A DNA stretch of 64,000 bases from NCBI GenBank assembly GCA_963680875.1, contig OY804588.1, forward strand, positions 72,626,829-72,690,828. Direction: 5' to 3'. Shown one piece after another: positions 12,455-25,727 of the stretch. The stretch comes from Bathymodiolus brooksi (lineage: Eukaryota > Mollusca > Bivalvia > Mytilida > Modiolidae). The translations under genes and the position numbers were made by a program. The notes under the pieces were generated by a model. The model ran no database searches. It was given only the letters and a program-made list of their open reading frames with translations, and had not been told where the DNA came from. Position 1 is the first letter of the stretch; each line of letters opens with the position of its first letter.

Positions 12455-12670
12455 GAAACCATAACAAGGGGAGTTAACCCATTAATACAACAGTGGATGG
12501 GAAGTGTTACAACACAACAGCTGAATACGTTTGTACCTACAATAACTGTTACAGAAGACCAAGTCACACACTATATTATAAAGAAAAGCAAAAGGCCTAC
12601 TCCAGAAGCCCCTATGGAGACCAGTCCTATTATACGGTCTCCGGGGGCTTCTGCTATGGACTCTCCTCAG
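12455..12670 (+). CDS. BAG6: BAG6 coding exon 2 of window
   Basis: 216 bp, exactly 72 codons, between acceptor ATTACAG and donor CAG|GTATAG, phase 0 at both ends. The frame continues directly from the previous exon. Product: ETITRGVNPLIQQWMGS at the start, a hydrophilic centre, HYIIKKSKRPTPE, then a Pro/Ser-rich tail ending in MDSPQ. The Pro/Ser-rich composition fits BAG6, formerly called large proline-rich protein BAT3. A second overlapping frame in the same bases is a shadow. The following intron is nearly 10 kb and mostly tandem repeat. Confidence 0.8.
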
Positions 12671-13035
12671 GTATAGCTATTGTTATGGTGAACAGTGTGT
12701 TTTAAATACAGTCACATTATAGACAATATTAGTGCAATGTCTTTAAATATAAAGTTTATGTGTATGTGAAATTTTTGCTGAAAACTAAAGAATTCAGTCC
12801 AGCTTAATATTTATATAGCAAAAATGTAGCCAGTCAATGCAATTTGATTGGTCAAATAGAACAAGACCAGAATAAATAACTTTTTCATCATACTTGGATT
12901 TTTGAATGTTTTGAGTACAGGTAGAAACGTTAGCAACTTTCTGTAGGTCAGTGGTATAAATAGATTATATACAACAGAACATATATATTAGTGCTATGTT
13001 TTCTAACTTATATCATTGAATGGTGGTTAAAGAAA
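12671..13035 (+). other. 5' part of BAG6 intron, non-repeat
   Basis: AT-rich sequence between the donor GTATAG and the first tandem array. No exon, RNA gene or element was recognised. Confidence 0.6.
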
Positions 13036-13357
13036 AATTTCTGGTCCAATTAAATTCAGTATATAGCCGAGCCTGGAATACACTGAATTTCTGGTCCAAT
13101 TAAATTCAGTTTATAGCCGAGCCTGGAATACACTGAATTTCTGGTCCAATTAAATTCAGTATATAGCCGAGCCTGGAATACACTGAATTTCTGGTCCAAT
13201 TAAATTCAGTATATAGCTGAGCCTGGAATACACTGTATTCCTGGTTTATTTAAATTTAGTATGCAGTCCAGCCTTGAATGCTGTGAATTTTTGGTTCAAT
13301 TAACTTCAGTATATAGCTGAGCCTGGAATACACTGAATTTCTGGTCTATTTAAATAG
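13036..13357. repeat. 50-bp tandem repeat (~6.4 copies)
   Basis: Unit ATTTCTGGTCCAATTAAATT then CAGTATATAGCCGAGCC and TGGAATACACTGA. The first four units are almost identical and the last two diverge. It lies in the BAG6 intron. Confidence 0.93.
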
Positions 13358-13385
13358 TATATGTTCAAGTTAAAAGAGTAAAAGA

Positions 13386-13930
13386 TTTACTTTGAATTAA
13401 CACAGTATTTACTTACTTTGAATTAACACAGTATTTACTTACTTTGAATTAACACAGTATTTACTTACTTTGAATTAACACAGTATTTACTTGCTTTGAA
13501 TTAACACAGTATTTACTTACTTTGAATTAACACAGTATTTACTTACTTTGAATTAACACAGTATTTACTTACTTTGAATTAACACAGTATTTACTTACTT
13601 TGAATTAACACAGTATTTATTTACTTTGAATTAACACAGTATTTACTTACTTTGAATTAACACAGTATTTACTTACTTTGAATTAACACAGTATTTACTT
13701 ACTTTGAATTAACACAGTATTTACTTACTTTGAATTAAAACAGTATTTACTTACTTTGAATTAACACAGTATTTACTTACTTTGAATTAATACAGTATTT
13801 ACTTACTTTGAATTAACACAGTATTTACTTACTTTGAATTAACACAGTATTTACTTACTTTGAATTAAAACAGTATTTACTTACTTTGAATTAACACAGT
13901 ATTTACTTACTTTGAATTAACACAGTATTT
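13386..13930. repeat. 26-bp tandem repeat (~21 copies)
   Basis: Unit ACTTTGAATTAACACAGTAT followed by TTACTT, highly uniform. Rare variants are AATTAAAACAG and AATTAATACAG. It lies in the BAG6 intron between the 50-bp and ~43-bp arrays. Confidence 0.96.
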
Positions 13931-14000
13931 ATGTTATCTGATGCAGCCATTGTTTATTATATAGTACAAAAGCCCTGTTATTTCAGCATTAGTACATGAC

Positions 14001-17000
14001 GTTTCTATTGTACATGATTCTGTTCCTTTTATCATGTCTGTTAACTACTCTATTGTACATGATTCTGTCCCCTATCATGTCTGTTAACTACTCTATTGTA
14101 CATGATTCTGTCCCCTATCATGTCTGTTAACTACTCTATTGTACATGATTCTGTCCCCTATAATGTCTGTTAACTACTCTATTGTACATGACTCTGTTCC
14201 TTATCATGTCTGTTAACTACTCTATTGTACATGATTCTGTTCCTTTTATCATGTCTGTTAACTACTCTATTGTACATGATTCTGTCCCCTATCATGTCTG
14301 TTAACTACTCTATTGTACATGATTATGTTCCTTTTATAATGTCTGTTAACTACTCTATTGTACATGATTCTGTTCCTTTTATAATGTCTGTTAACTACTC
14401 TATTGTACATGATTCTGTTCCTTTTATAATGTCTGTTAACTACTCTATTGTACATGATTCTGTCCCCTATCATGTCTGTTAACTACTCTATTGTACATGA
14501 TTCTGTCCCCTATAATGTCTGTTAACTACTCTATTGTACATGATTCTGTTCCTTATAATGTCTGTTAACTACTCTATTGTACATGATTCTGTTCCTTATA
14601 ATATCTGTTAACTACTCTATTGTACATGATTCTGTCCCCTATCATGTCTGTTAACTACTCTATTGTACATGATTCTGTTCCTTTTATAATGTCTGTTAAC
14701 TACTCTATTGTACATGATTCTGTTCCTTATAATGTCTGTTAACTACTCTATTGTACATGATTATGTTCCTTATATAATGTCTGTTAACTACTCTATTGTA
14801 CATGATTATGTTCCTTTTATAATGTCTGTTAACTACTCTATTGTACATGATTCTGTCCCCTATCATGTCTGTTAACTACTCTATTGTACATGATTCTGTT
14901 CCTTTTATCATGTCTGTTAACTACTCTATTGTACATGATTCTGTTCCTTATCATGTCTGTTAACTACTCTATTGTACATGATTCTGTCCCCTATCATGTC
15001 TGTCAACTACTCTATTGTACATGATTATGTTCCTTATATAATGTCTGTTAACTACTCTATTGTACATGATTATGTTCCTTTTATAATGTCTGTTAACTAC
15101 TCTATTGTACATGATTCTGTCCCCTATCATGTCTGTTAACTACTCTATTGTACATGATTCTGTCCCCTATCATGTCTGTTAACTACTCTATTGTACATGA
15201 TTCTGTTCCTTATCATGTCTGTTAACTACTCTATTGTACATGATTCTGTCCCCTATCATGTCTGTTAACTACTCTATTGTACATGATTCTGTCCCCTATC
15301 ATGTCTGTTAACTACTCTATTGTACATGATTCTGTCCCCTATCATGTCTGTTAACTACTCTATTGTACATGATTCTGTTCCTTATCATGTCTGTTAACTA
15401 CTCTATTGTACATGATTCTGTCCCCTATCATGTCTGTTAACTACTCTATTGTACATGATTCTGTCCCCTATCATGTCTGTTAACTACACTATTGTACACG
15501 ATTCTGTCCCCTATCATGTCTGTTAACTACTCTATTGTACATGATTCTGTTCCTTATCATGTCTGTTAACTACTCTATTGTACATGATTCTGTCCCCTAT
15601 CATGTCTGTTAACTACTCTATTGTACATGATTCTGTTCCTTATCATGTCTGTTAACTACTCTATTGTACATGATTCTGTTCCTTATCATGTCTGTTAACT
15701 ACTCTATTGTACATGATTCTGTCCCCTATCATGTCTGTTAACTACTCTATTGTACACGATTATGTCCCCTATCATGTCTGTTAACTACTCTATTGTACAT
15801 GATTCTGTCCCCTATCATGTCTGTTAACTACTCTATTGTACATGATTCTGTCCCCTATCATGTCTGTTAACTACTCTATTGTACATGATTCTGTCCCCTA
15901 TCATGTCTGTTAACTACTCTATTGTACATGATTATGTTCCTTATAATGTCTGTTAACTACTCTATTGTACATGATTCTGTCCCCTATCATGTCTGTTAAC
16001 TACTCTATAGTACATGATTCTGTCCCTTATCATGTCTGTTAACTACTCTATTGTACATGATTCTGTCCCCTATAATGTCTGTTAACTACTCTATTGTACA
16101 TGATTCTGTCCCCTATCATGTCTGTTAACTACTCTATTGTACATGATTATGTTCCTTATAATGTCTGTTAACTACTCTATTGTACATGATTCTGTCCCCT
16201 ATCATGTCTGTTAACTACTCTATTGTACATGATTCTGTCCCCTATCATGTCTGTTAACTACTCTATTGTACATGATTCTGTCCCCTATCATGTCTGTTAA
16301 CTACTCTATTGTACATGATTCTGTCCCCTATCATGTCTGTTAACTACTCTATTGTACATGATTCTGTCCCCTATAATGTCTGTTAACTACTCTATTGTAC
16401 ATGATTCTGTTCCTTATCATGTCTGTTAACTACTCTATTGTACATGATTCTGTCCCCTATCATGTCTGTTAACTACTCTATTGTACATGATTCTGTCCCC
16501 TATCATGTCTGTTAACTACTCTATTGTACATGATTCTGTCCCCTATAATGTCTGTTAACTACTCTATTGTACATGATTCTGTCCCCTATCATGTCTGTTA
16601 ACTACTCTATTGTACATGATTCTGTCCCCTATCATGTCTGTTAACTACTCTATTGTACATGATTCTGTCCCCTATAATGTCTGTTAACTACTCTATTGTA
16701 CATGATTCTGTCCCCTATCATGTCTGTTAACTACTCTATTGTACATGATTCTGTCCCCTATAATGTCTGTTAACTACTCTATTGTACATGATTCTGTCCC
16801 CTATCATGTCTGTTAACTACTCTATTGTACATGATTATGTTCCTTATAATGTCTGTTAACTACTCTATTGTACATGATTCTGTCCCCTATCATGTCTGTT
16901 AACTACTCTATTGTACATGATTCTGTCCCCTATAATGTCTGTTAACTACTCTATTGTACATGATTCTGTCCCCTATCATGTCTGTTAACTACTCTATTGT

Positions 17001-20000
17001 ACATGATTCTGTTCCCTATCATGTCTGTTAACTACTCTATTGTACATGATTCTGTTCCTTATCATGTCTGTTAACTACTCTATTGTACATGATTATGTTC
17101 CTTATAATGTCTGTTAACTACTCTATTGTACATGATTCTGTCCCCTATCATGTCTGTTAACTACTCTATTGTACATGATTCTGTCCCCTATCATGTCTGT
17201 TAACTACTCTATTGTACATGATTCTGTCCCCTATAATGTCTGTTAACTACTCTATTGTACATGATTCTGTCCCCTATCATGTCTGTTAACTACTCTATTG
17301 TACATGATCCTGTCCCCTATAATGTCTGTTAACTACTCTATTGTACATGATTCTGTCCCCTATCATGTCTGTTAACTACTCTATTGTACATGATTCTGTC
17401 CCCTATCATGTCTGTTAACTACTCTATTGTACATGATTCTGTCCCCTATCATGTCTGTTAACTACTCTATTGTACATGATTATGTTCCTTATAATGTCTG
17501 TTAACTACTCTATTGTACATGATTCTGTCCCCTATAATGTCTGTTAACTACTCTATTGTACATGATTCTGTCCCCTATCATGTCTGTTAACTACTCTATT
17601 GTACATGATTCTGTCCCCTATCATGTCTGTTAACTACTCTATTGTACATGATTCTGTCCCCTATAATGTCTGTTAACTACTCTATTGTACATGATTCTGT
17701 CCCCTATCATGTCTGTTAACTACTCTATTGTACATGATTCTGTCCCTATAATGTTTGTTAACTACTCTATTGTACATGATTCTGTCCCCTATCATGTCTG
17801 TTAACTACTCTATTGTACATGATTCTGTCCCCTATAATGTCTGTTAACTACTCTATTGTACATGATTCTGTTCCTTATCATGTCTGTTAACTACTCTATT
17901 GTACATGATTCTGTTCCTTTTATCATGTCTGTTAACTACTCTATTGTACATGATTCTGTCCCCTATCATGTCTGTTAACTACTCTAGTGTACATGATTCT
18001 GTTCCTTATAATGTCTGTTAACTACTCTATTGTACATGATTCTGTCCCCTATCATGTCTGTTAACTACTCTATTGTACATGATTCTGTCCCCTATCATGT
18101 CTGTTAACTACTCTATTGTACATGATTCTGTCCCCTATCATGTCTGTTAACTACTCTATTGTACATGCTTCTGTCCCCTATCATGTCTGTTAACTACTCT
18201 ATTGTACATGATTCTGTCCCCTATCATGTCTGTTAACTACTCTATTGTACATGATTCTGTCCCCTATCATGTCTGTTAACTACTCTATTGTACATGCTTC
18301 TGTCCCCTATCATGTCTGTTAACTACTCTATTGTACATGATTCTGTCCCCTATCATGTCTGTTAACTACTCTATTGTACATGATTCTGTCCCCTATCATG
18401 TCTGTTAACTACTCTATTGTACATGCTTCTGTCCCCTATCATGTCTGTTAACTACTCTATTGTACATGATTCTGTCCCCTATCATGTCTGTTAACTACTC
18501 TATTGTACATGATTCTGTCCCCTATCATGTCTGTTAACTACTCTATTGTACATGATTCTGTCCCCTATAATGTCTGTTAACTACTCTATTGTACATGATT
18601 CTGTTCCTTATCATGTCTGTTAACTACTCTATTGTACATGATTCTGTTCCTTTTATCATGTCTGTTAACTACTCTATTGTACATGATTCTGTCCCCTATC
18701 ATGTCTGTTAACTACTCTATTGTACATGATTCTGTCCCCTATCATGTCTGTTAACTACTCTATTGTACATGATTCTGTCCCCTATCATGTCTGTTAACTA
18801 CTCTATTGTACATGATTCTGTCCCCTATCATGTCTGTTAACTACTCTATTGTACATGATTCTGTTCCTTATCATGTCTGTTAACTACTCTATTGTACATG
18901 ATTCTGTTCCTTTTATCATGTCTGTTAACTACTCTATTGTACATGATTCTGTCCCCTATCATGTCTGTTAACTACTCTATTGTACATGATTATGTTCCTT
19001 TTATAATGTCTGTTAACTACTCTATTGTACATGATTCTGTCCCCTATCATGTCTGTTAACTACTCTATTGTACATGATTCTGTCCCCTATAATGTCTGTT
19101 AACTACTCTATTGTACATGATTCTGTCCCCTATCATGTCTGTTAACTACTCTATTGTACATGATTCTGTCCCCTATCATGTCTGTTAACTACTCTATTGT
19201 ACATGATTCTGTCCCCTATCATGTCTGTTAACTACTCTATTGTACATGCTTCTGTCCCCTATCATGTCTGTTAACTACTCTATTGTACATGATTCTGTCC
19301 CCTATCATGTCTGTTAACTACTCTATTGTACATGATTCTGTCCCCTATCATGTCTGTTAACTACTCTATTGTACATGATTCTGTCCCCTATAATGTCTGT
19401 TAACTACTCTATTGTACATGATTCTGTTCCTTATCATGTCTGTTAACTACTCTATTGTACATGATTCTGTTCCTTTTATCATGTTTGTTAACTACTCTAT
19501 TGTACATGATTCTGTCCCCTATAATGTCTGTTAACTACTCTATTGTACATGATTCTGTCCCCTATCATGTCTGTTAACTACTCTATTGTACATGATTCTG
19601 TCCCCTATCATGTCTGTTAACTACTCTATTGTACATGATTCTGTCCCCTATCATGTCTGTTAACTACTCTATTGTACATGATTCTGTCCCCTATCATGTC
19701 TGTTAACTACTCTATTGTACATGATTCTGTTCCTTATCATGTCTGTTAACTACTCTATTGTACATGATTCTGTTCCTTTTATCATGTCTGTTAACTACTC
19801 TATTGTACATGATTCTGTCCCCTATCATGTCTGTTAACTACTCTATTGTACATTATTATGTTCCTTTTATAATGTCTGTTAACTACTCTATTGTACATGA
19901 TTCTGTCCCCTATCATGTCTGTTAACTACTCTATTGTACATGATTCTGTCCCCTATCATGTCTGTTAACTACTCTATTGTACATGATTCTGTCCCCTATC

Positions 20001-22600
20001 ATGTCTGTTAACTACTCTATTGTACATGATTCTGTCCCCTATCATGTCTGTTAACTACTCTATTGTACATGATTCTGTCCCCTATCATGTCTGTTAACTA
20101 CTCTATTGTACATGATTATGTTCCTTATAATGTCTGTTAACTACTCTATTGTACATGATTCTGTCCCCTATCATGTCTGTTAACTACTCTATTGTACATG
20201 ATTCTGTCCCCTATCATGTCTGTTAACTACTCTATTGTACATGATTCTGTCCCCTATCATGTCTGTTAACTACTCTATTGTACATGATTCTGTCCCCTAT
20301 AATGTCTGTTAACTACTCTAGTGTACATGATTCTGTCCCCTATCATGTCTGTTAAGTACTCTATTGTACATGATTCTGTCCCCTATCATGTCTGTTAACT
20401 ACTCTATTGTACATGATTCTGTCCCCTATCATGTCTGTTAACTACTCTATTGTACATGATTCTGTCCCCTATCATGTCTGTTAACTACTCTATTGTACAT
20501 GATTCTGTCCCCTATCATGTCTGTTAACTACTCTATTGTACATGATTCTGTCCCCTATAATGTCTGTTAACTACTCTATTGTACATGATTCTGTCCCCTA
20601 TCATGTCTGTTAACTACTCTATTGTACATGATTCTGTCCCCTATCATGTCTGTTAACTACTCTATTGTACATGATTCTGTCCCCTATCATGTCTGTTAAC
20701 TACTCTATTGTACATGATTATGTTCCTTATAATGTCTGTTAACTACTCTATTGTACATGATTCTGTACCCTATCATGTCTGTTAACTACTCTATTGTACA
20801 TGATTCTGTTCCTTATCATGTCTGTTAACTACTCTATTGTACATGATTCTGTTCCTTATAATGTCTGTTAACTACTCTATTGTACACGATTCTGTCCCCT
20901 ATCATGTCTGTTAACTACTCTATTGTACATGATTCTGTTCCTTATCATGTCTGTTAACTACTCTATTGTACATGATTCTGTTCCTTATAATGTCTGTTAA
21001 CTACTCTATTGTACATGATTCTGTCCCCTATCATGTCTGTTAACTACTCTATTGTACATGATTCTGTCCCCTATAATGTCTGTTAACTACTCTATTGTAC
21101 ATGATTCTGTCCCCTATCATGTCTGTTAACTACTCTATTGTACATGATTCTGTCCCCTATCATGTCTGTTAACTACTCTATTGTACATGATTCTGTCCCC
21201 TATCATGTCTGTTAACTACTCTATTGTACATGATTCTGTCCCCTATCATGTCTGTTAACTACTCTATTGTACATGATTCTGTCCCCTATCATGTCTGTTA
21301 ACTACTCTATTGTACATGATTCTGTTCCTTATAATGTCTGTTAACTACTCTATTGTACACGATTCTGTCCCCTATCATGTCTGTTAACTACTCTATTGTA
21401 CATGATTCTGTCCCCTATCATGTCTGTTAACTACTCTATTGTACATGATTCTGTCCCCTATCATGTCTGTTAACTACTCTATTGTACATGATTATGTTCC
21501 TTATCATGTCTGTTAACTACTCTATTGTACATGATTATGTTCCTTATCATGTCTGTTAACTACTCTATTGTACATGATTCTGTTCCTTATCATGTCTGTT
21601 AACTACTCTATTGTACATGATTCTGTCCCCTATCATGTCTGTTAACTACTCTATTGTACATGATTGTTCCTTATCATGTCTGTTAACTACTCTATTGTAC
21701 ATGATTCTGTCCCCTATCATGTCTGTTAACTACTCTATTGTACATGATTCTGTTCCTTATCATGTCTGTTAACTACTCTATTGTACATGATTCTGTTCCT
21801 TTTATCATGTCTGTTAACTACTCTATTGTACATGATTCTGTCCCTTATCATGTCTGTTAACTACTCTATTGTACATGATTCTGTTCCTTATCATGTCTGT
21901 TAACTACTCTATTGTACATGATTCTGTTCCTTATCATGTCTGTTAACTACTCTATTGTACATGATTATGTTCCTTATCATGTCTGTTAACTACTCTATTG
22001 TACATGATTCTGTCCCCTATCATGTCTGTTAACTACTCTATTGTACATGATTCTGTCCCCTATCATGTCTGTTAACTACTCTATTGTACATGATTCTGTC
22101 CCCTATCATGTCTGTTAACTACTCTATTGTACATGATTCTGTCCCCTATCATGTCTGTTAACTACTCTATTGTACATGATTCTGTCCCCTATCATGTCTG
22201 TTAACTACTCTATTGTACATGATTCTGTCCCCTATCATGTCTGTTAACTACTCTATTGTACATGATTCTGTCCCTTATCATGTCTGTTAACTATTCTATT
22301 GTACATGATTCTGTCCCCTATCATGTCTGTTAACTAATCTATTGTACATGATTCTGTCCCCTATCATGTCTGTTAACTACTCTATTGTACATGATTCTGT
22401 TCCTTATCATGTCTGTTAACTACTCTATTGTACATGATTCTGTCCCCTATCATGTCTGTTAACTACTCTATTGTACATGATTCTGTCCCTTATCATGTCT
22501 GTTAACTACTCTATTGTACATGATTCTGTTCCCTATCATGTCTGTTAACTACTCTATTGTACATGATTCTGTTCCTTATCATGTCTGTTAACTACTCTAT
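14001..22600. repeat. ~43-bp minisatellite, ~200 copies, ending at a BAG6 splice acceptor
   Basis: Unit TGTCTGTTAACTACTCTATT then GTACATGATTCTG and a variable CCCCTATCA, TCCTTATCA or TCCTTTTATAA, giving 43-45 bp. Variants are interspersed and small higher-order patterns exist. For example, GTACATGCTTCTG recurs at about 18166, 18295 and 18424, three units (129 bp) apart. On the + strand the unit contains no AG dinucleotide. I noticed only about four exceptions, near 16007, 17985, 20319 and 20354. The last unit runs into the polypyrimidine tract and acceptor CTATTTTCCAG of the next exon. Confidence 0.97.
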
Positions 22601-22607
22601 TTTCCAG

Positions 22608-22814
22608 TCAATGGATGTTGAATCAAAAAATGAAAACAGACCATCTCCAAGTGGTGCTGCCAATATAGTTAGAGATCCAGTAATCTCTGAAGTACATACT
22701 GGTGCTGCTGCAGTGGAGGAATCAGTAGTCAATGGGGCAATAGGGGGAGAACCATCTACTAGTTCAATAGGGGCCTCAGAAAGGGATACATCATGGCAGA
22801 AAGAATTACCAGAG
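22608..22814 (+). CDS. BAG6: BAG6 coding exon 3 of window
   Basis: 207 bp, 69 codons, phase 0 at both ends, between acceptor TATTTTCCAG and donor GAG|GTAGGT. Product: a hydrophilic, probably disordered linker (SMDVESKNENRPSPSG, GGEPSTSSIGASERD) ending in SWQKELPE. The linker composition is typical of the region before the conserved C-terminus of BAG6. The acceptor directly follows the last repeat of the ~43-bp array, so the array supplies the intron's 3' end. The frame stays open leftwards into the array, but that extension is only repeat sequence and is not part of the protein. Confidence 0.82.
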
Positions 22815-23297
22815 GTAGGTCATGCATCAGTGCTCCTTAGATAAATAGAATATTTAGTTAAACCTGTCTAAACTGAACTTTATATAAAACATAATCCTGT
22901 ATAAACTGAAACTTAGAGTACCAATGTAGGAAAATCTTTGTTAATTTCACTTGTATAAACGGAACTGATGTGTATTCTGAACAAACAAGGTAGTACCAAG
23001 GAGGGTCTGTTTACATAGGTTTCACACTATCAACATACATAGTTAGATGACTTATTTCTTGTCAGTACTTCTAATGGTAAATGTTTAGATGATAAATAAG
23101 TGTCGGAGTGGTAAAACATAAACACTACATTAACCATTATATGTTAGACTACATTAGACCAAGGTATACACCTTGAAACTAGTCCATTATATTTGAGCAA
23201 TTTTTTAATGACTGCAAATTTGAAATATATTATAGAAATACAATTCATGTCAATAAATTGATTACTAAGCTGTTTATTCCATTGGTTTGGAGGATTA

Positions 23298-23540
23298 AGG
23301 TTATGGTGTTTAACGCCACTTTCAACAATATTTCAGTTATATCGTGGCGGTCAGTTTTATTGGTGGAGGAAACCGGAGAAAACCACTGGCCTTGCCGCAA
23401 GTCTTGACAAACTTTATCACATAATGTTGTATCAGGTACATGATTGGGAATCAAACTCCCAATGTTAGTTGTGATAGGTGCTTATTGCATAGGTAGTTGT
23501 AAATTCAGCTATCATATGGTCACGACCACAATGGCCTCTC
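23298..23540 (-). mobile_element. tRNA-derived SINE copy
   Basis: Reverse complement of the 31888 family. It starts with the 3' end GGTGTTTAACGCCACTTTCA, then TATCGTGGCGGTCAG and TTGGTGGAGGAAACCGG, with the tRNA-like head (ATCATATGGTCACGACCAC) at its right end. Confidence 0.88.
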
Positions 23541-23747
23541 CCAGTGGTTTGGAACCTAAAGTACACACAAAGTATATGTAATAGAAAATATTGATGTATA
23601 ATATACACAGTTTCTCTTATTCTACTTTTCAATTAAATAATTTTATATTATATTGTTTTGAAGATTCTTCATGGCTGAACATTCAAAAATCAATACTAGA
23701 AAGTGACTTTATATAAAATTAAGAAATAAATCATGAAAGAAAATTAA

Positions 23748-23904
23748 GAAATAAATCATGAAAGCCAGAATGTGTTGGTAGTTTTAACATGGGTTGGCAG
23801 ATATTAGTATTTTATCCCGAGCCAGGGGTGAGGGATAAAATTTACTAATATTCGCCAACCCATGTTAAAACTCAAAACACATTCTGGCTTCCATGATTTA
23901 TTTC
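23748..23904. mobile_element. Fold-back (hairpin) MITE, 157 bp
   Basis: The arms are near-perfect reverse complements: GAAATAAATCATGAAAGCCA at left, its partner TGGCTTCCATGATTTATTTC at right. Internal arms AACATGGGTTGGC and GCCAACCCATGTT flank a short loop near GAGCCAGGGGTGAGGG. The ends closely match those of the hairpin at 62058-62219. Confidence 0.85.
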
Positions 23905-24427
23905 GATTCTGATATGTCTAAGAGTACAAATACGGTAGTATACTTTGATTGGAAGATGGTAATTTATATTTACGTTTGCGGAAAATGTCACACACAATTT
24001 ATGTTGCCAATGGAAAAGTCAGTCACATTCACCGGTGCATGTGCGAATGAGATTATACCATCGATAAATCGCTCGTTTGTCTACAAAGTGAAAGAAGGAG
24101 GTCATGTTAGAATGAATGATTATAAATATCAATTATGTATCTTCAATATTAAAGTGCTTGTATTTTCGAAAGAGAATGTCTTGAATATATTGAATTTGAT
24201 GATTATGGAATATGACATTGTAAGCTGTTGATTATCCTCTATAATTGAGATCATTAAATCTTCACATTATAAAATTCAAGCCTTGAAAGATTTAATGATT
24301 GAGATAAAACAACTGTTACCTCACATTTATTATTAAATTGTTCTCATATTGTTTTTTAGAGATGCGAAAATTCAGGAAGTATTAGAACCAACTTCACTCT
24401 ATCTCAATATCACAATATTTTCAATCG

Positions 24428-24492
24428 CCACGAAATAACTGAAATATTGTCGAAAGTGGCATTAAACACCATATTCTCTCACCCCTCCCCAC
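24428..24492 (+). mobile_element. SINE 3'-end fragment
   Basis: CGCCACGAAATAACTGAAAT, ATTGTCGAAAGTGGCATT, AAACACCAT: only the 3' domain of the SINE family remains, about 70 bp before a BAG6 exon. Confidence 0.8.
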
Positions 24493-24562
24493 AATATTTT
24501 CATGGCTATTTAATTAAATAAATCTATTATAAACATAATATTATAACACTTATATTTTGAAG

Positions 24563-24670
24563 GATTGGGTGCCTATAATTAATGGTGATATACAGAAACA
24601 GAAAAATCACAGACATCAGCCTCCATACAGTGATGGTTATAATTACGGCATGCCAGCTAAACGTAGAAAG
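24563..24670 (+). CDS. BAG6: BAG6 coding exon 4 of window, nuclear localisation segment
   Basis: 108 bp, 36 codons, phase 0 at both ends, acceptor TATTTTGAAG, donor AAAG|GTATTT. The product begins DWVPIINGDIQKQ and ends PPYSDGYNYGMPAKRRK. This is the strongest identification in the window: vertebrate BAG6 has a W-V-P-I-I...DIQ stretch followed by Q-P-P-x-SDAY...GMPAKRRK at the same place. In BAG6 the basic AKRRK forms part of the nuclear localisation signal, and this segment contacts TRC35/GET4, which keeps the complex cytosolic. The acceptor has a short pyrimidine tract for a 3' splice site. Confidence 0.93.
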
Positions 24671-24870
24671 GTATTTATAGGCTTATTAATGATGTTATTA
24701 TCTTAATTAATTGTGTAGACACATCACTTCTACAGTTCCTTTTAATGATTATAATAGTGAGTAAGTGCCGTAATCTGCCGTATGGTACCAGCATTTGTAC
24801 ATTAACCCCAACCCTTTTGGCTTGGGGAAAAAACATAGTTTCGGGTATATAATCTGAATCAACTATTGAC

Positions 24871-25043
24871 CAGGAGAAAACCACTGACCTGTTACAAGTC
24901 ACTGACAAACTTTATCACATAATGTTGTATCGAGTACACCTCGCCATGAGTGGGATTCCAACTCAAAACTTCAGTGGTGACAGGTACTGATTGCACAGGT
25001 AGTTGTAAATCCAACTACCATACGATCACGACCACGACAGCCT
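24871..25043 (-). mobile_element. SINE copy, 3'-truncated
   Basis: Reverse complement of the SINE head and middle: ACTGACAAACTTTATCACAT, GAGTACACCTCGCCATGAG, then GATCACGACCACGACAG. The conserved 3' domain is missing. Confidence 0.85.
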
Positions 25044-25127
25044 GTTAATGAATTATGATAAATATTATGGATTAGTTTAAATTTATTTTGCATTTTAATT
25101 TTCAATTTAATATTCTAAATATAATTG

Positions 25128-25162
25128 TATATAAGTTGGTTCCTAGTGTGAGATATAATTGT
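25128..25162. repeat. Isolated single copy of the 34-bp satellite unit
   Basis: TATATAAGTTGGTTCCTAGT then GTGAGATATAATTG, about 570 bp before the main array. It could be the ancestral unit or an array unit separated by an insertion. Confidence 0.85.
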
Positions 25163-25601
25163 TTATCATATACTTGTAGATAATATAGCTAAAATTTTAC
25201 CCTGTGATAAACCTTTGAGTTTTGTTTAGAATAATAAGAGGAGTCATGTTTATTTCACCCAGTTTCACAAGAATGACCCAAGCGGGCTGATAAAGCAAGT
25301 TTATTAACTGCTTCCGGAATGTTATTACATGCCTTTCCGTCAATGTTCATAAGTTCACTGTGTTTACAAGCATGGCGAACTAAACTGTTTTATTGAATAT
25401 TTGCACAGAAAATTATTAGCTGCCAATTTTCTCTATTATGATATTGAAAGTGCCAGAAAAAAATGCATTTATTGGATTTGCGTATTAAAACAATAAATTT
25501 CTTGTTCTATAGCTATGTATTTAATTCTAGCCAAAAATGACTAAATATTTTGGTACAAATTAGTTATTTCTTCTGTTGAAGTATATGATAAACATATCAT
25601 A

Positions 25602-25717
25602 ACATGTCATTTTTCATATCATACCCTTTATCAACCCTCGTTCATATATCATCCCTTGAGCCTATCGGCTCTCGGGCTGATATCATGACCTAGGGTATGA
25701 TATGAAAAATGCCATGT
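25602..25717. repeat. Imperfect inverted repeat (hairpin), 116 bp
   Basis: Arms ACATGTCATTTTTCATATCA and ATACCCT at left pair with AGGGTATGATATGAAAAATG and CCATGT at right. The loop contains CCTATCGGCTCTCGGGC. It is probably a fold-back MITE. Confidence 0.8.
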
Positions 25718-25727
25718 AATAATCTAT

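Larger units (their letters stand above)
22815..24562 (+). other. BAG6 intron (1.75 kb) with SINE copies and a fold-back element
   Basis: GTAGGT to TTTTGAAG. It contains a sequence at 22862-22990 with repeated CCTGTCTAAACTGAAC-like motifs, also seen near 53235-53320, plus a minus-strand SINE, a hairpin element and a + SINE fragment, listed separately. A 112-codon + frame at 23893-24231 starts inside the hairpin and has no recognisable domain. Confidence 0.7.
24671..25727 (+). other. 5' part of last BAG6 intron
   Basis: Donor GTATTT. It contains a minus SINE (24871-25043), one isolated copy of the 34-bp satellite unit (25128-25162), a hairpin (25602-25717) and AT-rich sequence. No exon was seen. 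Confidence 0.7.

Noticed and set aside
23893..24231. 112-codon + frame with a C-x2-C pair
   Set aside because: It starts inside a fold-back MITE, lies in a BAG6 intron, and shows no recognisable domain or splice context.
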